A stretch of 64,000 nt of DNA from JAUMBM01 sp964645715 (GCA_964645715.1 CAZYAO010000014.1:12695-76694); one strand, 5' to 3'; positions 19,852 to 29,517 are shown, counted from the first letter of the stretch. Made by a program: numbers and translations. The notes: generated from the letters alone by a model not told the origin.

Positions 19852-22734
19852 ATGACAGTAACCTCCCCGGTGTCTGAAACACAAGGAAGAATAAGTTTTA
19901 TTGAATGGCAGGGAGACCCCCTGCGGGTAAAGCAATACAAGCTTAGCAACGGGCTTACGCTCTATATGAGTGTTAACCATAATGAGCCACGCATACATAC
20001 CAACATAGCATTTAGAGCAGGCTCCAAGTATGATCCTGCGGAAGCCACTGGACTAGCGCACTATATGGAACATATGCTCTTCAAAGGAAGCAGCCAGTTA
20101 GGGACACTTAACTGGGCGGAAGAGCATCAGCTTTTGGAAAGGATAGCTGATTTGTTTGAAGTGTATCGAAAAACAGCGGATAGTGAGCGTCGCAAAGCGC
20201 TGTACGCTGAAATCGACCAGCTCAGCCAAGAAGCGACGCGCTGGGTTGCACCCAATGAATATGATCGCCTTGCGACGGCACTAGGATCGCGGGACACCAA
20301 TGCATATACCGGGCTTGAGCAGACGGTATACGTCAATGACATTCCTGCCAACGAATTGGAGCGCTGGTTCATGCTCGAATCAGAGCGATTTCGCAACTTA
20401 GCCCTACGTCTCTTTCACACCGAATTGGAAACTGTCTACGAAGAATTCAATATAGGGCAGGATCATGATTTTCGAAAATCACATCACGCGCTGTTATCGC
20501 TGCTCTTTCCCAACCATCGCTACGGAACCGAGACCATCATCGGGCGGCCCGAACATTTGAAAAATCCCTCTATCAGGCTGATAGAGTCTTTTTTTAGCAC
20601 ATATTACGTACCTAACAATATGGCCATTGTGCTGGCAGGAGAGTTCGATCCGGAAGAAGCGGTAGTACTGGCAGAGCGCTACTTCGGAGATTACAAAGCC
20701 AAAGACTTTCCGCAGCACATTTTCGATGAGCAGCCTGTACTGACTGCCCCTGTTCGCAAAGAAGTACTGGGGCAAGAATCTCCTTACCTGATTATGGGGT
20801 GGCGACTGGGTTCCGGGCGGAGTGAAGAGGGGCTTATGGCATCGCTGGTACAACATTTGCTGCACAACCAACAGGCGGGGCTGATAGACCTCAACGTCAA
20901 CCAGGAGCAAAAAGCTCTGGAGGCGGAGGCCTTTGCATGGCTAATGGAAGACTACTCCATACTGGGCTTATTTGGCAAGCCCAGAGACGGACAAACGCTC
21001 GAGGAGTTGGAAGCGCTACTACTTGAACAAATGCGCATGCTTGCCGCGGGAGAGTGGGAAGAATGGCTGCTTGAAGCCTGCATTAAGGATATGAAGCTGG
21101 GTGACACCAAAGGTCACGACAACAATGACGCACGCGTATCTGCCATTACAAACTGTTTTGTGCTGGGGATTCCGTGGGAGCAGCACATTCAGCGGTTCAG
21201 CTGGCTACAGGCACGCACCAAGAAAGATATTGTAGCTTTTGTGCGCGAGCGATGCCCGCTGCATGCCTATGCGTCCGTCTACAAGCGACAGGGCACTGAC
21301 CCGGGTGTTATCAAGGTTGAAAAACCCACCATTACCCCCATTGAGCTTAAGCGAGAAGAACTTTCAGCATTTGGGCGACAGTTTCTCAGCAATCCCCCTG
21401 CGCGGATGTCTCCGGTTTTTGCAGATTTTGAAAACACCATTCATCGGCAGACTTTGCAGCCCGGGCTGGAATTTCACTACGTCAACAACCCGACCAATGA
21501 TGCATTCCGGCTTGACTACATATTTGAGCTGGGTAAGTTGCATAGCAGAGAACTATCACTGGCCGTAGGTTATCTCCCCTACCTGGGTACGAGCAAACTT
21601 AGTGCTGCGGACATTCAACGATCGTTTTTCCGGCTGGGCCTTCATTTTGAAGTACTGATTTATGACGAACGCTGCCACATCTCACTCACCGGATTGGAAG
21701 AATCCATGGCTGCCGGTATGGAGCTGGTAGAACATATTCTATCTGATTTACAACCAGATAAAGACACCTGGTCGTTGGTACTGGAGGATATTCTGCTCAA
21801 ACGTGCCAACGCCAAGCAGGATCGATCCGTAATTCTCCGTGAGGCACTTAGCAGCTATGCCCGCTACGGTTCCAGTTCGCCCTTTACCTACCGGCTTGAT
21901 ACGGAAGCATTGGGTACTCTGACACCTGATCAGCTAATCCGCGAGTTACAGCAACTACTCAACCACGAGCATCGCATCTATTATTACGGGCGTAAACAAC
22001 CTGAAGTAATATTACAGCTCCTCAGGCAACACCATCGAACTCCTGCCTCGTTACTACCGCCGCCACCCAGCCTGCGTTTTGAGCAGCTTCCCACCGAACA
22101 GGATGAGGTACTATTTGTCCATTTTCCGCTGGTGCAGACAGATCTGCTGATGATGTCGCGTGGTACACCTCAGTTCAACCTTGAAGAATACAACCTGCAG
22201 GACTTATACAATGAATACTTTGGCTATGGGCTTTCCTCTATAGTTTTTCAGGAAATACGGGAAGCCAAAGGGCTTGCATACAGCACTTACGCCTACTACT
22301 CGAGCCCCGACAGGAGAGATCGGGCCCATTATCTTCGGGCCTATGCGGGCACACAACCAGATAAAGTAGCGGATGCTCTTCCCGCGCTCAGAAACATCAT
22401 TGAACAAATGCCCGTGGTGCCCGAAGCGATTGAACAGGCGCGTCAATCGTTGATACAGCGCATTGAGAGCGACCGGATTTCACCCCGACGGCTTTACTGG
22501 GAAGCCCAAGGGAGCTGGGATTTAGGACATTCGCATGATCTGCTACGGAATATGTACGACACACTTCAACAATTGCCCCCAACGGGGCTGCTCGATTTTC
22601 ACCATAAGTATGTACAAGGGCGTTGTTACAAGCTGCTAGTACTGGGTGATGAAAATCAGGTGCCGCTGGATTTTCTCGACCGCGCCCATGGTCCTATTCG
22701 AAGGCTGTCGCTGGAAGAGATTTTTGGCTATTAA
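19852..22734 (+). CDS. M16-family zinc metallopeptidase (insulinase/pitrilysin type)
   Basis: The product is 960 residues, long enough for both M16 halves in one chain. The inverted zinc motif HxxEH is H70-Y-M-E73-H74 in AHYMEHMLFKGS, and the downstream glutamate lies in LETVYEEFN (residues 192-200). Between them is an insertion of about 45 charged residues. The second half contains SSIVFQEIREAKGLAYS, typical of the inactive C-terminal domain. No signal peptide is visible at the ATG start, so a cytoplasmic location is likely. It ends at a strong bidirectional terminator. Confidence 0.92.
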   Translation: MTVTSPVSETQGRISFIEWQGDPLRVKQYKLSNGLTLYMSVNHNEPRIHTNIAFRAGSKYDPAEATGLAHYMEHMLFKGSSQLGTLNWAEEHQLLERIADLFEVYRKTADSERRKALYAEIDQLSQEATRWVAPNEYDRLATALGSRDTNAYTGLEQTVYVNDIPANELERWFMLESERFRNLALRLFHTELETVYEEFNIGQDHDFRKSHHALLSLLFPNHRYGTETIIGRPEHLKNPSIRLIESFFSTYYVPNNMAIVLAGEFDPEEAVVLAERYFGDYKAKDFPQHIFDEQPVLTAPVRKEVLGQESPYLIMGWRLGSGRSEEGLMASLVQHLLHNQQAGLIDLNVNQEQKALEAEAFAWLMEDYSILGLFGKPRDGQTLEELEALLLEQMRMLAAGEWEEWLLEACIKDMKLGDTKGHDNNDARVSAITNCFVLGIPWEQHIQRFSWLQARTKKDIVAFVRERCPLHAYASVYKRQGTDPGVIKVEKPTITPIELKREELSAFGRQFLSNPPARMSPVFADFENTIHRQTLQPGLEFHYVNNPTNDAFRLDYIFELGKLHSRELSLAVGYLPYLGTSKLSAADIQRSFFRLGLHFEVLIYDERCHISLTGLEESMAAGMELVEHILSDLQPDKDTWSLVLEDILLKRANAKQDRSVILREALSSYARYGSSSPFTYRLDTEALGTLTPDQLIRELQQLLNHEHRIYYYGRKQPEVILQLLRQHHRTPASLLPPPPSLRFEQLPTEQDEVLFVHFPLVQTDLLMMSRGTPQFNLEEYNLQDLYNEYFGYGLSSIVFQEIREAKGLAYSTYAYYSSPDRRDRAHYLRAYAGTQPDKVADALPALRNIIEQMPVVPEAIEQARQSLIQRIESDRISPRRLYWEAQGSWDLGHSHDLLRNMYDTLQQLPPTGLLDFHHKYVQGRCYKLLVLGDENQVPLDFLDRAHGPIRRLSLEEIFGY

Positions 22735-22738
22735 AAAA

Positions 22739-22769
22739 GCCGCCCGCGTAGCTGCGGGCGGCTTTTTTT
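22739..22769. terminator. Bidirectional rho-independent terminator
   Basis: Perfect 9-bp GC-rich stem (GCCGCCCGC at 22739-22747, complement at 22754-22762) with a 6-base loop, preceded by an A-run and followed by T7. It serves the M16 gene on the plus strand and the lipoprotein gene on the minus strand. Confidence 0.9.
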
Positions 22770-22772
22770 AAT

Positions 22773-23330
22773 CTAGGGCCATGCAACATTGATCCGCATA
22801 TTTTTATTCCCGGCTTTACCTGTTTGAACGGACGTAATTTGGTAGCCCAGTCCGGGCATAAAAGTGAGTTCACGACGCGTATCTGCGATAGCTGAAGAGA
22901 AAAATTCCTCCACCAGTACGCGGCTCACCTTCCCGTCCATGAAGTCAACGTGTAGCCTGCGCGTAGGCACTCTTGCATCCGTCGCCTCATAGGTGACAGA
23001 CTCGAGGACACCAGCCTGGCTAACAAGGCTGTCAATGGTATATTTATCAAGCCATGCAGGTTTATTGATATCTGCCTGTACGAACAGGTCGAGCTCCTTG
23101 TCGTAGTCGAGTGTTGACAGGACTTTTTCTTCGATACGATCACCGAGACTAACAGATTTGACAGCCTTCGGCTGATTGCGTTGCAACCCACGTGCTTGTT
23201 GACGAATATAGCCCTCGAGGTCAAAAAAAGCTAGGTGAGCCCCCTTTTGGGTGTCCTCGGGCGTGCAGGCAAGCAATGTGGTCAGTATTGTGAACAGCCA
23301 AAAGCTACGTATCAGATACCGGATAACCAT
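22773..23330 (-). CDS. Lipoprotein of unknown function
   Basis: The product is 185 residues. A hydrophobic signal ends in the lipobox LLAC (Cys21), so it should be a lipoprotein. The mature part shows no motif I recognise; it is a mix of charged helices (EGYIRQQARGLQRNQ) and predicted strands, with the end NKNMRINVAW. It is isolated: converging with the M16 gene and separated by 124 bases from gpmI upstream on the same strand. It could be co-transcribed with gpmI. I do not assign a function. Confidence 0.8.
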   Translation of the reverse strand: MVIRYLIRSFWLFTILTTLLACTPEDTQKGAHLAFFDLEGYIRQQARGLQRNQPKAVKSVSLGDRIEEKVLSTLDYDKELDLFVQADINKPAWLDKYTIDSLVSQAGVLESVTYEATDARVPTRRLHVDFMDGKVSRVLVEEFFSSAIADTRRELTFMPGLGYQITSVQTGKAGNKNMRINVAWP

Positions 23331-23454
23331 GGATAGTAAGTCATTGTGCGCCGACAGGCATTATACTGCCGGCAATGGAAGCAATGCTACAAGAACAGCC
23401 AGGCAAGCTTTCGGTTGAAGAAACAGCGAATAAAAGCGAATGCCGCAGACAACC

Positions 23455-24993
23455 TCAGAGAGGTTCAATCAGGCTGACCCCCTCCATAGCTGCTGGTTGT
23501 TGCAACTCCAGCATCCAGAGAAGGCTTGGGGCCACATCGCCCAATTTTCCGTCCCTAAGCCTGTATTTAGCAGCCCTGGGGCTTATGAAGATACAAGGCA
23601 CAGGATTCATAGTATGAGCCGTATTGGGCGATCCGTCGGCATTGATCAGGAAGTCCGAATTGCCGTGATCGGCGATTACCAGCAGCTCGTATCCCTCTTC
23701 GAGTGCGGCATCGACCAGTCGGCCGAGGCATTCATCGACGACTTCGACAGCCCTGACAGCCGCACTAAACACCCCTGTGTGCCCTACCATATCGGCATTG
23801 GCATAATTGAGACATATAAAATCGGGTTGATGCGAGCGCATATCTTCAATAGCAGCTTCTGTAATACCCTGAGCGCTCATTTCCGGTTTGAGATCATAAG
23901 TAGGCACCTCTTTGGGCGAAGGAATCAGTATCCGCCTTTCACCTGTAAAAGGCTCTTCCTTTCCCCCGTTGAAAAAGAAAGTAACGTGCGGATACTTCTC
24001 CGTTTCCGCGATTCGCAGCTGGGACATACCTGCCCTTGAGAGTACCTCCCCCAAGGTATTATTCATATCTTTTTTCTCAAAAAGCGGCTCTACCCCACTG
24101 AAAGTTTCGTCATAACTGGTCATACTCAGGTATCGCAAGTTGAGCTTGCGCATCTGGTACTCGGGGAAATCGCGCTGAGAGAGCGCAATGGTCAGTTGTC
24201 GGGGCCTATCTGTACGAAAATTGAAAAATACCACCACGTCTCCTTCCTGTATAGTAGCGATTGGCTGTCCGTCTTCGGTCGTACAACAGACAGGCAGAAT
24301 GAACTCATCTGTCTCCCCCTTTTCATAGCGAGCCGCGAGTGTGCCCAAGGGATCTGAAGCAGCTTCCCCTATTCCGTGAACCAGCAGATCATAGGCAACC
24401 TTCACCCGTTCCCAGCGATTATCGCGGTCCATGGCATAATATCTGCCCACGACGCTTGCCAATTTTGTGGGTAGATGCCGGATATGCGCCAGCACATCGG
24501 CCAGATAGCCCATGCCGCTTTTAGGATCTGTATCCCTGCCATCTGTAAATGCATGAATAAACGATTTTTGCACCCCCTGTGTGTGCGCTATTTCGCAAAG
24601 GGCTTTAAGATGGCTGGTATGCGAGTGTACTCCCCCATCTGACACAAGCCCCAGAAAATGTACAGCCTTATCATTTGCCTTAGCATAAGACAATGCCTCC
24701 AGCAGCGCCGGATTGCGCGCCAGGCTACCATCGCGAACTGCCACATTGATGCGTACCAATTCTTGGTAGACCACCCTGCCAGCACCTATATTCAGATGCC
24801 CAACCTCCGAATTCCCCATTTGTCCTTCGGGCAAGCCCACCTCTTCGCCATAAGTGACCAGAGTGGCATGGGGATAGGTCTCCATGAAAGCATCGAAGCG
24901 GGGTGTGTTTGCCTGTGCGATGGCATCAGCGTTGGGCGTTTGCCCCAGCCCCCAACCATCCAGAATGACCAATAAAGCTTTGCGATTGCTCAT
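23455..24993 (-). CDS. gpmI: 2,3-bisphosphoglycerate-independent phosphoglycerate mutase
   Basis: The product is 512 residues, standard for this dimanganese enzyme, which interconverts 3- and 2-phosphoglycerate in glycolysis. The N-terminal VILDGWG supplies a metal-binding Asp (D12), and the phospho-accepting serine is S62 in GNSEVGHLNIGAG. Further motifs: FTDGRDTDP, NYANADMVGHTG and VIADHGNSD, which complete the two metal sites. It has its own promoter (25036-25067). It is not related to the cofactor-dependent GpmA family. Confidence 0.97.
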   Translation of the reverse strand: MSNRKALLVILDGWGLGQTPNADAIAQANTPRFDAFMETYPHATLVTYGEEVGLPEGQMGNSEVGHLNIGAGRVVYQELVRINVAVRDGSLARNPALLEALSYAKANDKAVHFLGLVSDGGVHSHTSHLKALCEIAHTQGVQKSFIHAFTDGRDTDPKSGMGYLADVLAHIRHLPTKLASVVGRYYAMDRDNRWERVKVAYDLLVHGIGEAASDPLGTLAARYEKGETDEFILPVCCTTEDGQPIATIQEGDVVVFFNFRTDRPRQLTIALSQRDFPEYQMRKLNLRYLSMTSYDETFSGVEPLFEKKDMNNTLGEVLSRAGMSQLRIAETEKYPHVTFFFNGGKEEPFTGERRILIPSPKEVPTYDLKPEMSAQGITEAAIEDMRSHQPDFICLNYANADMVGHTGVFSAAVRAVEVVDECLGRLVDAALEEGYELLVIADHGNSDFLINADGSPNTAHTMNPVPCIFISPRAAKYRLRDGKLGDVAPSLLWMLELQQPAAMEGVSLIEPL

Positions 24994-25035
24994 AACTAAT
25001 AAATTCTAAACCCTGTTGTAATCGTTTACAGGATA

Positions 25036-25067
25036 CAAAAGTAAGCAACTTAGTGTAAAAAATACAA
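25036..25067 (-). promoter_or_regulatory. Promoter of gpmI
   Basis: On the minus strand, TTG (25065-25067) is followed after 21 bases by TACTTTTG (25036-25043), fitting the Bacteroidota -33/-7 pattern. The -7 box lies 42 bases ahead of the gpmI ATG. Confidence 0.65.
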
Positions 25068-25097
25068 CAATCATAGCGGGTGTAAGGTTGATGTTGA

Positions 25098-25143
25098 TTT
25101 CCGCCCTTCTTTGGCAGCTGACGCTGCCAAAGAAGGGCGGAAA
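25098..25143. repeat. Long perfect hairpin, 21-bp arms
   Basis: Arms at 25098-25118 and 25123-25143 are perfectly complementary with a 4-base loop (TGAC). The arm reads TTTCCGCCCTTC then TTTGGCAGC. It lies between the 3' end of the DUF4010 gene and the 5' end of gpmI. The stem has only short T/A ends, so it is a weak candidate terminator for the DUF4010 transcript. The remaining sequence up to 25283 shows nothing. Confidence 0.75.
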
Positions 25144-25283
25144 AACACAATTTACCTTTTCGGTTTTTTGGAAAAAGCCAGAGAAACAACCCATATTTTT
25201 AGCATTTATTTCTCCCTACGTGGCGGCGAAACACCTATCAGACAGCCTCTGGCAAGGCCTCTTTTGGCAGCTTGTCACGCGCA

Positions 25284-26567
25284 TCAGACTGCTTTTTGCA
25301 ACAGAAACAAAACTGAGGCAAGCCCTACCAGCAGCACCAAACCAAATCCGAGCCAAACGGACTTTCTTACATCCGCAGCACCGGTAGACAGGCTTATCCC
25401 GAGTTTGAAAACAGAGTTGGACAAAGCTGCCAGCAAAATAATTACAGCCGCCTGAACATTAATAATCGACTGACTAGCAGACCATTTAGCAGTACTAATA
25501 GTTATAGCATCAAGATCTGCGATACCAGCGATAGCCCCGGACAGGTAGATGAGTGAACCCCCGAGCCACTGCCGGGAACCAAACATAAGATAGGTGATTC
25601 CTATATAGAGCAAGAGAAACCAAACGGCATTTGAAACATCCAGCGGGTAACCCGGCGACAATTTAGCATCGGCCTGATTCTTAGAGGAGGAGCGATAGAT
25701 CATTGCTGTCGGCACGAGGCACGCCAGAAACATGGCGAACAGCGGCCAAAACATCAGGCGGGCCAACGGAGGGTGAAAGATACCTGCCAGCAACAGTACC
25801 CTTGCAAACATGATGGCCGACGCCAGTACGATACCAGACCCAAATACAGCCCCCAGCGATGGATTCTCCCTACTTTTTGCTGAAAAAACCCAGGCAATGA
25901 GCGTGGAAGAAAAAAGGCCTCCAATCACAGCCGTTATCCATATACCTTTATCCGGCTTTCCAAATTTAAGCAATAAATAACCTATAAAACTTAGTGACAA
26001 CACCAGTACTACGATCCAGCCCAATTCGCGTAAGTTGAGCAGTGCCCCTGGTCCAAATGACTTATCCGGTAACAGCGGCAGGATCAGCAATGCCATTACA
26101 AAGAACTTGATAAAAGCATAAAGTTCCTCCGTAGTCAGTTGGCGGATGAACCCATGCAGTTGCTCTTTGAGTGACAGCACAAGTGTGAGCACCACCACCA
26201 GCACCATTGCCTCGGTGATATAGCCTGCTGCTATCATTGCCCCGATAGCAAACGACAGAAAAAGCGCGATTTCCGTCGTCAGCCCCAAATTCCCCATTGT
26301 TGACTGCGCAAAGTAGGCGATAACAATCAGGATGAAGAAACCTATACCAAACAGCAATAACAATTGTGGATAACCGATACCATGCAGCCAGGTAGCCACA
26401 TAGCCCAGCAAGGTAGCTAGTACGAACGTCCTGATTCCCCCCAGGTGAGCGGGTTTGGCATGCGTATTAAACTCGCGCTCGAGCCCCAGCACTAGGCCGA
26501 TGCCAGCGGCAATAAGCAATCCTTTGAAAAAGTCAGGCAAAAAGCCCTCAAAGAAACCTTGCATCAC
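25284..26567 (-). CDS. MgtC/DUF4010 family integral membrane protein
   Basis: The product is 427 residues with about 12 hydrophobic segments. The N-terminal GIGLVLGLERE followed by GGIRTFVLATLLGYV is the MgtC/SapB signature; the C-terminal half (from about residue 190) matches the layout of DUF4010. No substrate is established for this family. The start overlaps the stop of the M24 peptidase gene by 4 bases, so the two are translated together. The final LLLAALSNSVFKLG and the last helices are intact. Family is likely; role is unknown. Confidence 0.82.
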   Translation of the reverse strand: MMQGFFEGFLPDFFKGLLIAAGIGLVLGLEREFNTHAKPAHLGGIRTFVLATLLGYVATWLHGIGYPQLLLLFGIGFFILIVIAYFAQSTMGNLGLTTEIALFLSFAIGAMIAAGYITEAMVLVVVLTLVLSLKEQLHGFIRQLTTEELYAFIKFFVMALLILPLLPDKSFGPGALLNLRELGWIVVLVLSLSFIGYLLLKFGKPDKGIWITAVIGGLFSSTLIAWVFSAKSRENPSLGAVFGSGIVLASAIMFARVLLLAGIFHPPLARLMFWPLFAMFLACLVPTAMIYRSSSKNQADAKLSPGYPLDVSNAVWFLLLYIGITYLMFGSRQWLGGSLIYLSGAIAGIADLDAITISTAKWSASQSIINVQAAVIILLAALSNSVFKLGISLSTGAADVRKSVWLGFGLVLLVGLASVLFLLQKAV

Positions 26568-27970
26568 CTTGTAGATTGATGTGAACTGATAGAGCGGGGA
26601 ATAAGCCAGAGCTGCTGCTGGCGACCGTCTAAGTACCTGAAAGTACTGCCATCGAAGAAGCCGTCCTCTTCCAGCATGATTCGGATGGTCTTATTCCATT
26701 CCGGGATAGGAACTGAGACATTCAGTTCGATGGAATAAGCTGTATTTTCAAAAAGCGGATAGTCGCCCGTACCCGGCACATTCTTTTGATTATCCCACAT
26801 TCCAATAGCAGGACCGGCTGCATGCCCGTGATAACCTATGGGATGTGAGTAGATACTGCCCGTGATACCTTCCAGTGCGGCCTGCTGCAGTGCGGCTGCG
26901 AGCATTTCGTTACCTGTTTTTCCTTTGGCGAACTGCGCTGTAAGAATATCCTGCAGCCTGTTGCCCGTCTGCAGCGCCTGCTGAATAGCGGCAGGCGCCT
27001 GTATCTCCCCGGGGCGGAGCACATAGGCATGCTGCTGCATATCTGTATTCAGTCGCAGGTAGGAAATACCAAAATCGACATGCAGTAAATCGCCCGGCAT
27101 GATTACCTGCAGCTCGGGTCGGCGTGAGAAAGTACGAAGATGATCAAAGTTTTCAGGATCTGCCCGTTGCACGTCTACTGTAGGATGGAACCAAGTATCC
27201 AGCCCCAGTTGACGGACGCGATTGCGGTACCACCAGACAACATCTTCCGTAGTTGTGACCCCAGGTTGGATTGCCACTTCAGATAGTCCCTCTGCAACAA
27301 TCAGGTGAGAGAGGTGAGCTATATGTTCATAGAGAACCATTTCCTTCTCCGTGCGAGTCTCCAGCCAGGCGATGGCCAATTTTTCGGCTGACACCACCCG
27401 TTCCCTGTAGTTTTTTGGCAGATATTGCATGAGCAGTGCGTATTCTGTCTGCACCAGTCCATCAGCAAGACCATAGTTATCTGAAATATTGATACCGATA
27501 CGCTTTGGATTTCTGCTGCTGATGATCTCCAACAGCGCCTCCCATTGATCCGGGAAGACATTGAGATCCCAACTAGCCTTCAGCAAACCCACGTCATAGC
27601 GACTGATAGCTAATTTTTCCAATGGTTTATCTGGCCCTGCGTCAAAAAAAACCATCACAGTCCGCCGGCGGGCAGAAAGCCATTCGGCGGGCAGCATGGT
27701 TCTCATTACAGGATCTTCATTATACTCCCGGGAAATGACAATCCACATATCAATACCTTCCCGTCGCATCAACTGCGGCAGCAGCGTATTGAATCTATCT
27801 TCGAGTAATTCATTAATGACTTTAGCCCTGGCCCTTTCGTCCAGTACCAGCGGCTGTGCTGAAGCGACGCCAGCCAGCATGACCAACACCAGGCAGATTA
27901 CAAAGCCAACGGAGAAGCAGCCCGTTAGTACGAACCGTGCACTACTACAGAAAAAGGAGTGAGCAGACAT
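26564..27970 (-). CDS. M24-family metallopeptidase (Xaa-Pro aminopeptidase-like), exported
   Basis: The product is 468 residues. Residues 1-38 form an N-terminal hydrophobic signal ending VASAQ, so the enzyme is probably periplasmic. The creatinase-type N-terminal domain is followed by the pita-bread catalytic domain: metal ligands appear as the Asp in HVDFGISY, the Asp in LNTDMQQHA, the His in HPIGYHGHAAGP, and two Glu in IELNVSV and MLEEDGFF. Such enzymes remove residues before proline or act on related peptides. It is coupled to a DUF4010 membrane protein downstream. A 538-base gap lies upstream. Confidence 0.88.
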   Translation of the reverse strand: MSAHSFFCSSARFVLTGCFSVGFVICLVLVMLAGVASAQPLVLDERARAKVINELLEDRFNTLLPQLMRREGIDMWIVISREYNEDPVMRTMLPAEWLSARRRTVMVFFDAGPDKPLEKLAISRYDVGLLKASWDLNVFPDQWEALLEIISSRNPKRIGINISDNYGLADGLVQTEYALLMQYLPKNYRERVVSAEKLAIAWLETRTEKEMVLYEHIAHLSHLIVAEGLSEVAIQPGVTTTEDVVWWYRNRVRQLGLDTWFHPTVDVQRADPENFDHLRTFSRRPELQVIMPGDLLHVDFGISYLRLNTDMQQHAYVLRPGEIQAPAAIQQALQTGNRLQDILTAQFAKGKTGNEMLAAALQQAALEGITGSIYSHPIGYHGHAAGPAIGMWDNQKNVPGTGDYPLFENTAYSIELNVSVPIPEWNKTIRIMLEEDGFFDGSTFRYLDGRQQQLWLIPRSISSHQSTR

Positions 27971-28245
27971 ATAATCGTTGGTATTTCATTGTATACGCCG
28001 GACAACAATGCCAGCCCGCCCCCTGTCAGGCAACCCGACAAGTATTGAGGGTACAAAGCAAAGCCCCGACAAATGATCAAAGAAGTTAGCTGACGGAAAA
28101 ATAACATTTTTTACGCAAAGCCACCCTGATTTTCATTGTGTACATGCGTAAACAAACTAAATCGGCCCGATAATCCATTGTTCCAGGCACCCGACCTAGC
28201 TGCCATAATACCTCCCAAGCCTTTTGTGTACGGCCACTTCATCAG

Positions 28246-28294
28246 AGTTCAACAAAAATAAACAAGCCAGTCATTTTGTTGAACTTTATTCAAC
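28246..28294. promoter_or_regulatory. Inverted repeats upstream of the blh-rhodopsin operon (TTCAAC half-sites)
   Basis: A perfect 12-bp inverted repeat AGTTCAACAAAA (28246-28257) / complement (28274-28285) with a 16-base spacer is followed by GTTGAA-N5-TTCAAC (28278-28294). Together they give three TTCAAC/GTTGAA half-sites. They lie about 130 bases before the -7 box of blh. No U-run follows, so an operator is a better reading than a terminator. Confidence 0.5.
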
Positions 28295-28422
28295 ACTATT
28301 CCGCTCAAGGCTACAGCACAAAACACAGAATAACAAATTAAAAATGCCTTAATGTATTAATTACACACATCAACAAAAATAATTCTTACAGTTTTTTCTA
28401 AAATTTTTGAACATTAAAAATA

Positions 28423-28430
28423 TATCTTTG
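28423..28430 (+). promoter_or_regulatory. Candidate -7 box of the blh-rhodopsin operon
   Basis: TATCTTTG fits TAnnTTTG; transcription would start near 28437, leaving a leader of about 70 bases to the blh ATG. A TTTTTG at 28404-28409 is only 13 bases upstream, shorter than the usual 18-21. The 538-base gap 27971-28508 holds no gene. Confidence 0.55.
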
Positions 28431-28508
28431 TCTTATCACTTAGCCAACATTAATTACACCCTCTAACGTAATTGTGAATAATAATTTTTAATCAGCAGAT
28501 AAATTCAA

Positions 28509-29480
28509 ATGATTCCAGCCTATACATTCCATTCACCCGTTGTGAGCAAGCTTGCGAGGTTAATCACCTTGTTTGCTATCTTTCTGGGGGTATTTGGGCC
28601 GGTACTGGCGGGAGAGAATGCCGTCAGCTGGATAGTATTGGTGATTATCTTATTGGGCATTCCCCATGGAGCCTCTGACTACCTTGTCTTCAGGTTATTC
28701 GTCAAATCAGATCAACCACAGTCGGTCAAGTGGACCTTTTACAGTTACTATTTGGCGGCGATTATCGGTTACGGACTCTTATGGTACTTTTATGCCCAAT
28801 GGGCGTTTGTTTTGTTTGTCTTGGTATCTGTTTATCATTTTGGCCAGTCGCACTGGCACGCGCTTGCGTTCAGCAATCGATGGCAGGCAAGACTTGTATA
28901 CCTATTGTGGGGAGGGTTTGTGCTTGGATTTCCGATTCTCATACATCATGAAGAGGCCGCCACCATTGTTGCTGAAATTACAGGAAAGGCTTATGTATTG
29001 GACGATGGTGTCAGGCGAGTATTGATTGGACTCTCTTTCTTTGGCAACGTAGTTATGCTCAGCCACCTAAATGAGCGCTCGATACTGAGCGACGATGCAT
29101 TTGCTGGTGAGCTTGCCAACCTCTGTCTCTTAGCTGCCTTATTTTCATTTACACCGCTATTGGTGGGATTTTCGATTTACTTCGTTGTGTGGCACTCTTT
29201 GGCTGCAACCCTGGATCAGATAGGCATATTTCGTCGGCTTTACAAAGGTGCTTATAGTAGTCAGATGTACTTGCGACAGATCGTACCCATGTCACTGCTG
29301 GCGATTGCCGGCTTGGTGGCACTTGGCTACTACCAATATCAGTGGGCAGCCCAGCCCTTGGGGTGGGGCACACTTTTCCTTTTCATCTCCATCATTACGA
29401 CTCCGCATGCCATTCTGATTGATCGGCTGTATGAGCGAGCGCTGGTTATCAGAAACGGATCTTCAGAAGTAAAACAATGA
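28509..29480 (+). CDS. blh: Brp/Blh-family beta-carotene 15,15'-dioxygenase
   Basis: The product is 323 residues with about eight membrane segments. It should cut beta-carotene into two retinal molecules in the membrane. Family histidines are present: H53 in GIPHGASDY, H110 and H115 in YHFGQSHWH, H229 in VVWHSLAATLDQ and H300 in TTPHAILIDRLY; these hold the catalytic iron. The rhodopsin ATG follows 37 bases after its stop, so both form one operon. Carotenoid biosynthesis genes (crt) are absent from the window and must be elsewhere for the pathway to work. Confidence 0.94.
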   Translation: MIPAYTFHSPVVSKLARLITLFAIFLGVFGPVLAGENAVSWIVLVIILLGIPHGASDYLVFRLFVKSDQPQSVKWTFYSYYLAAIIGYGLLWYFYAQWAFVLFVLVSVYHFGQSHWHALAFSNRWQARLVYLLWGGFVLGFPILIHHEEAATIVAEITGKAYVLDDGVRRVLIGLSFFGNVVMLSHLNERSILSDDAFAGELANLCLLAALFSFTPLLVGFSIYFVVWHSLAATLDQIGIFRRLYKGAYSSQMYLRQIVPMSLLAIAGLVALGYYQYQWAAQPLGWGTLFLFISIITTPHAILIDRLYERALVIRNGSSEVKQ

Positions 29481-29517
29481 TTTGCATTTATTAACCAAAT
29501 ATAAAATACCACTCATT

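Noticed and set aside
25088..25455. Overlapping plus-strand frames across the 25-kb hairpin and the 3' end of the DUF4010 gene
   Set aside because: They run through a perfect palindrome and antisense coding sequence and have no family-like features.
29482..29517. TTG start for the rhodopsin, adding 12 residues
   Set aside because: It lies two bases after the blh stop and gives a sequence (HLLTKYKIPLI) not seen in rhodopsin N-termini; ATG at 29518 is more natural.
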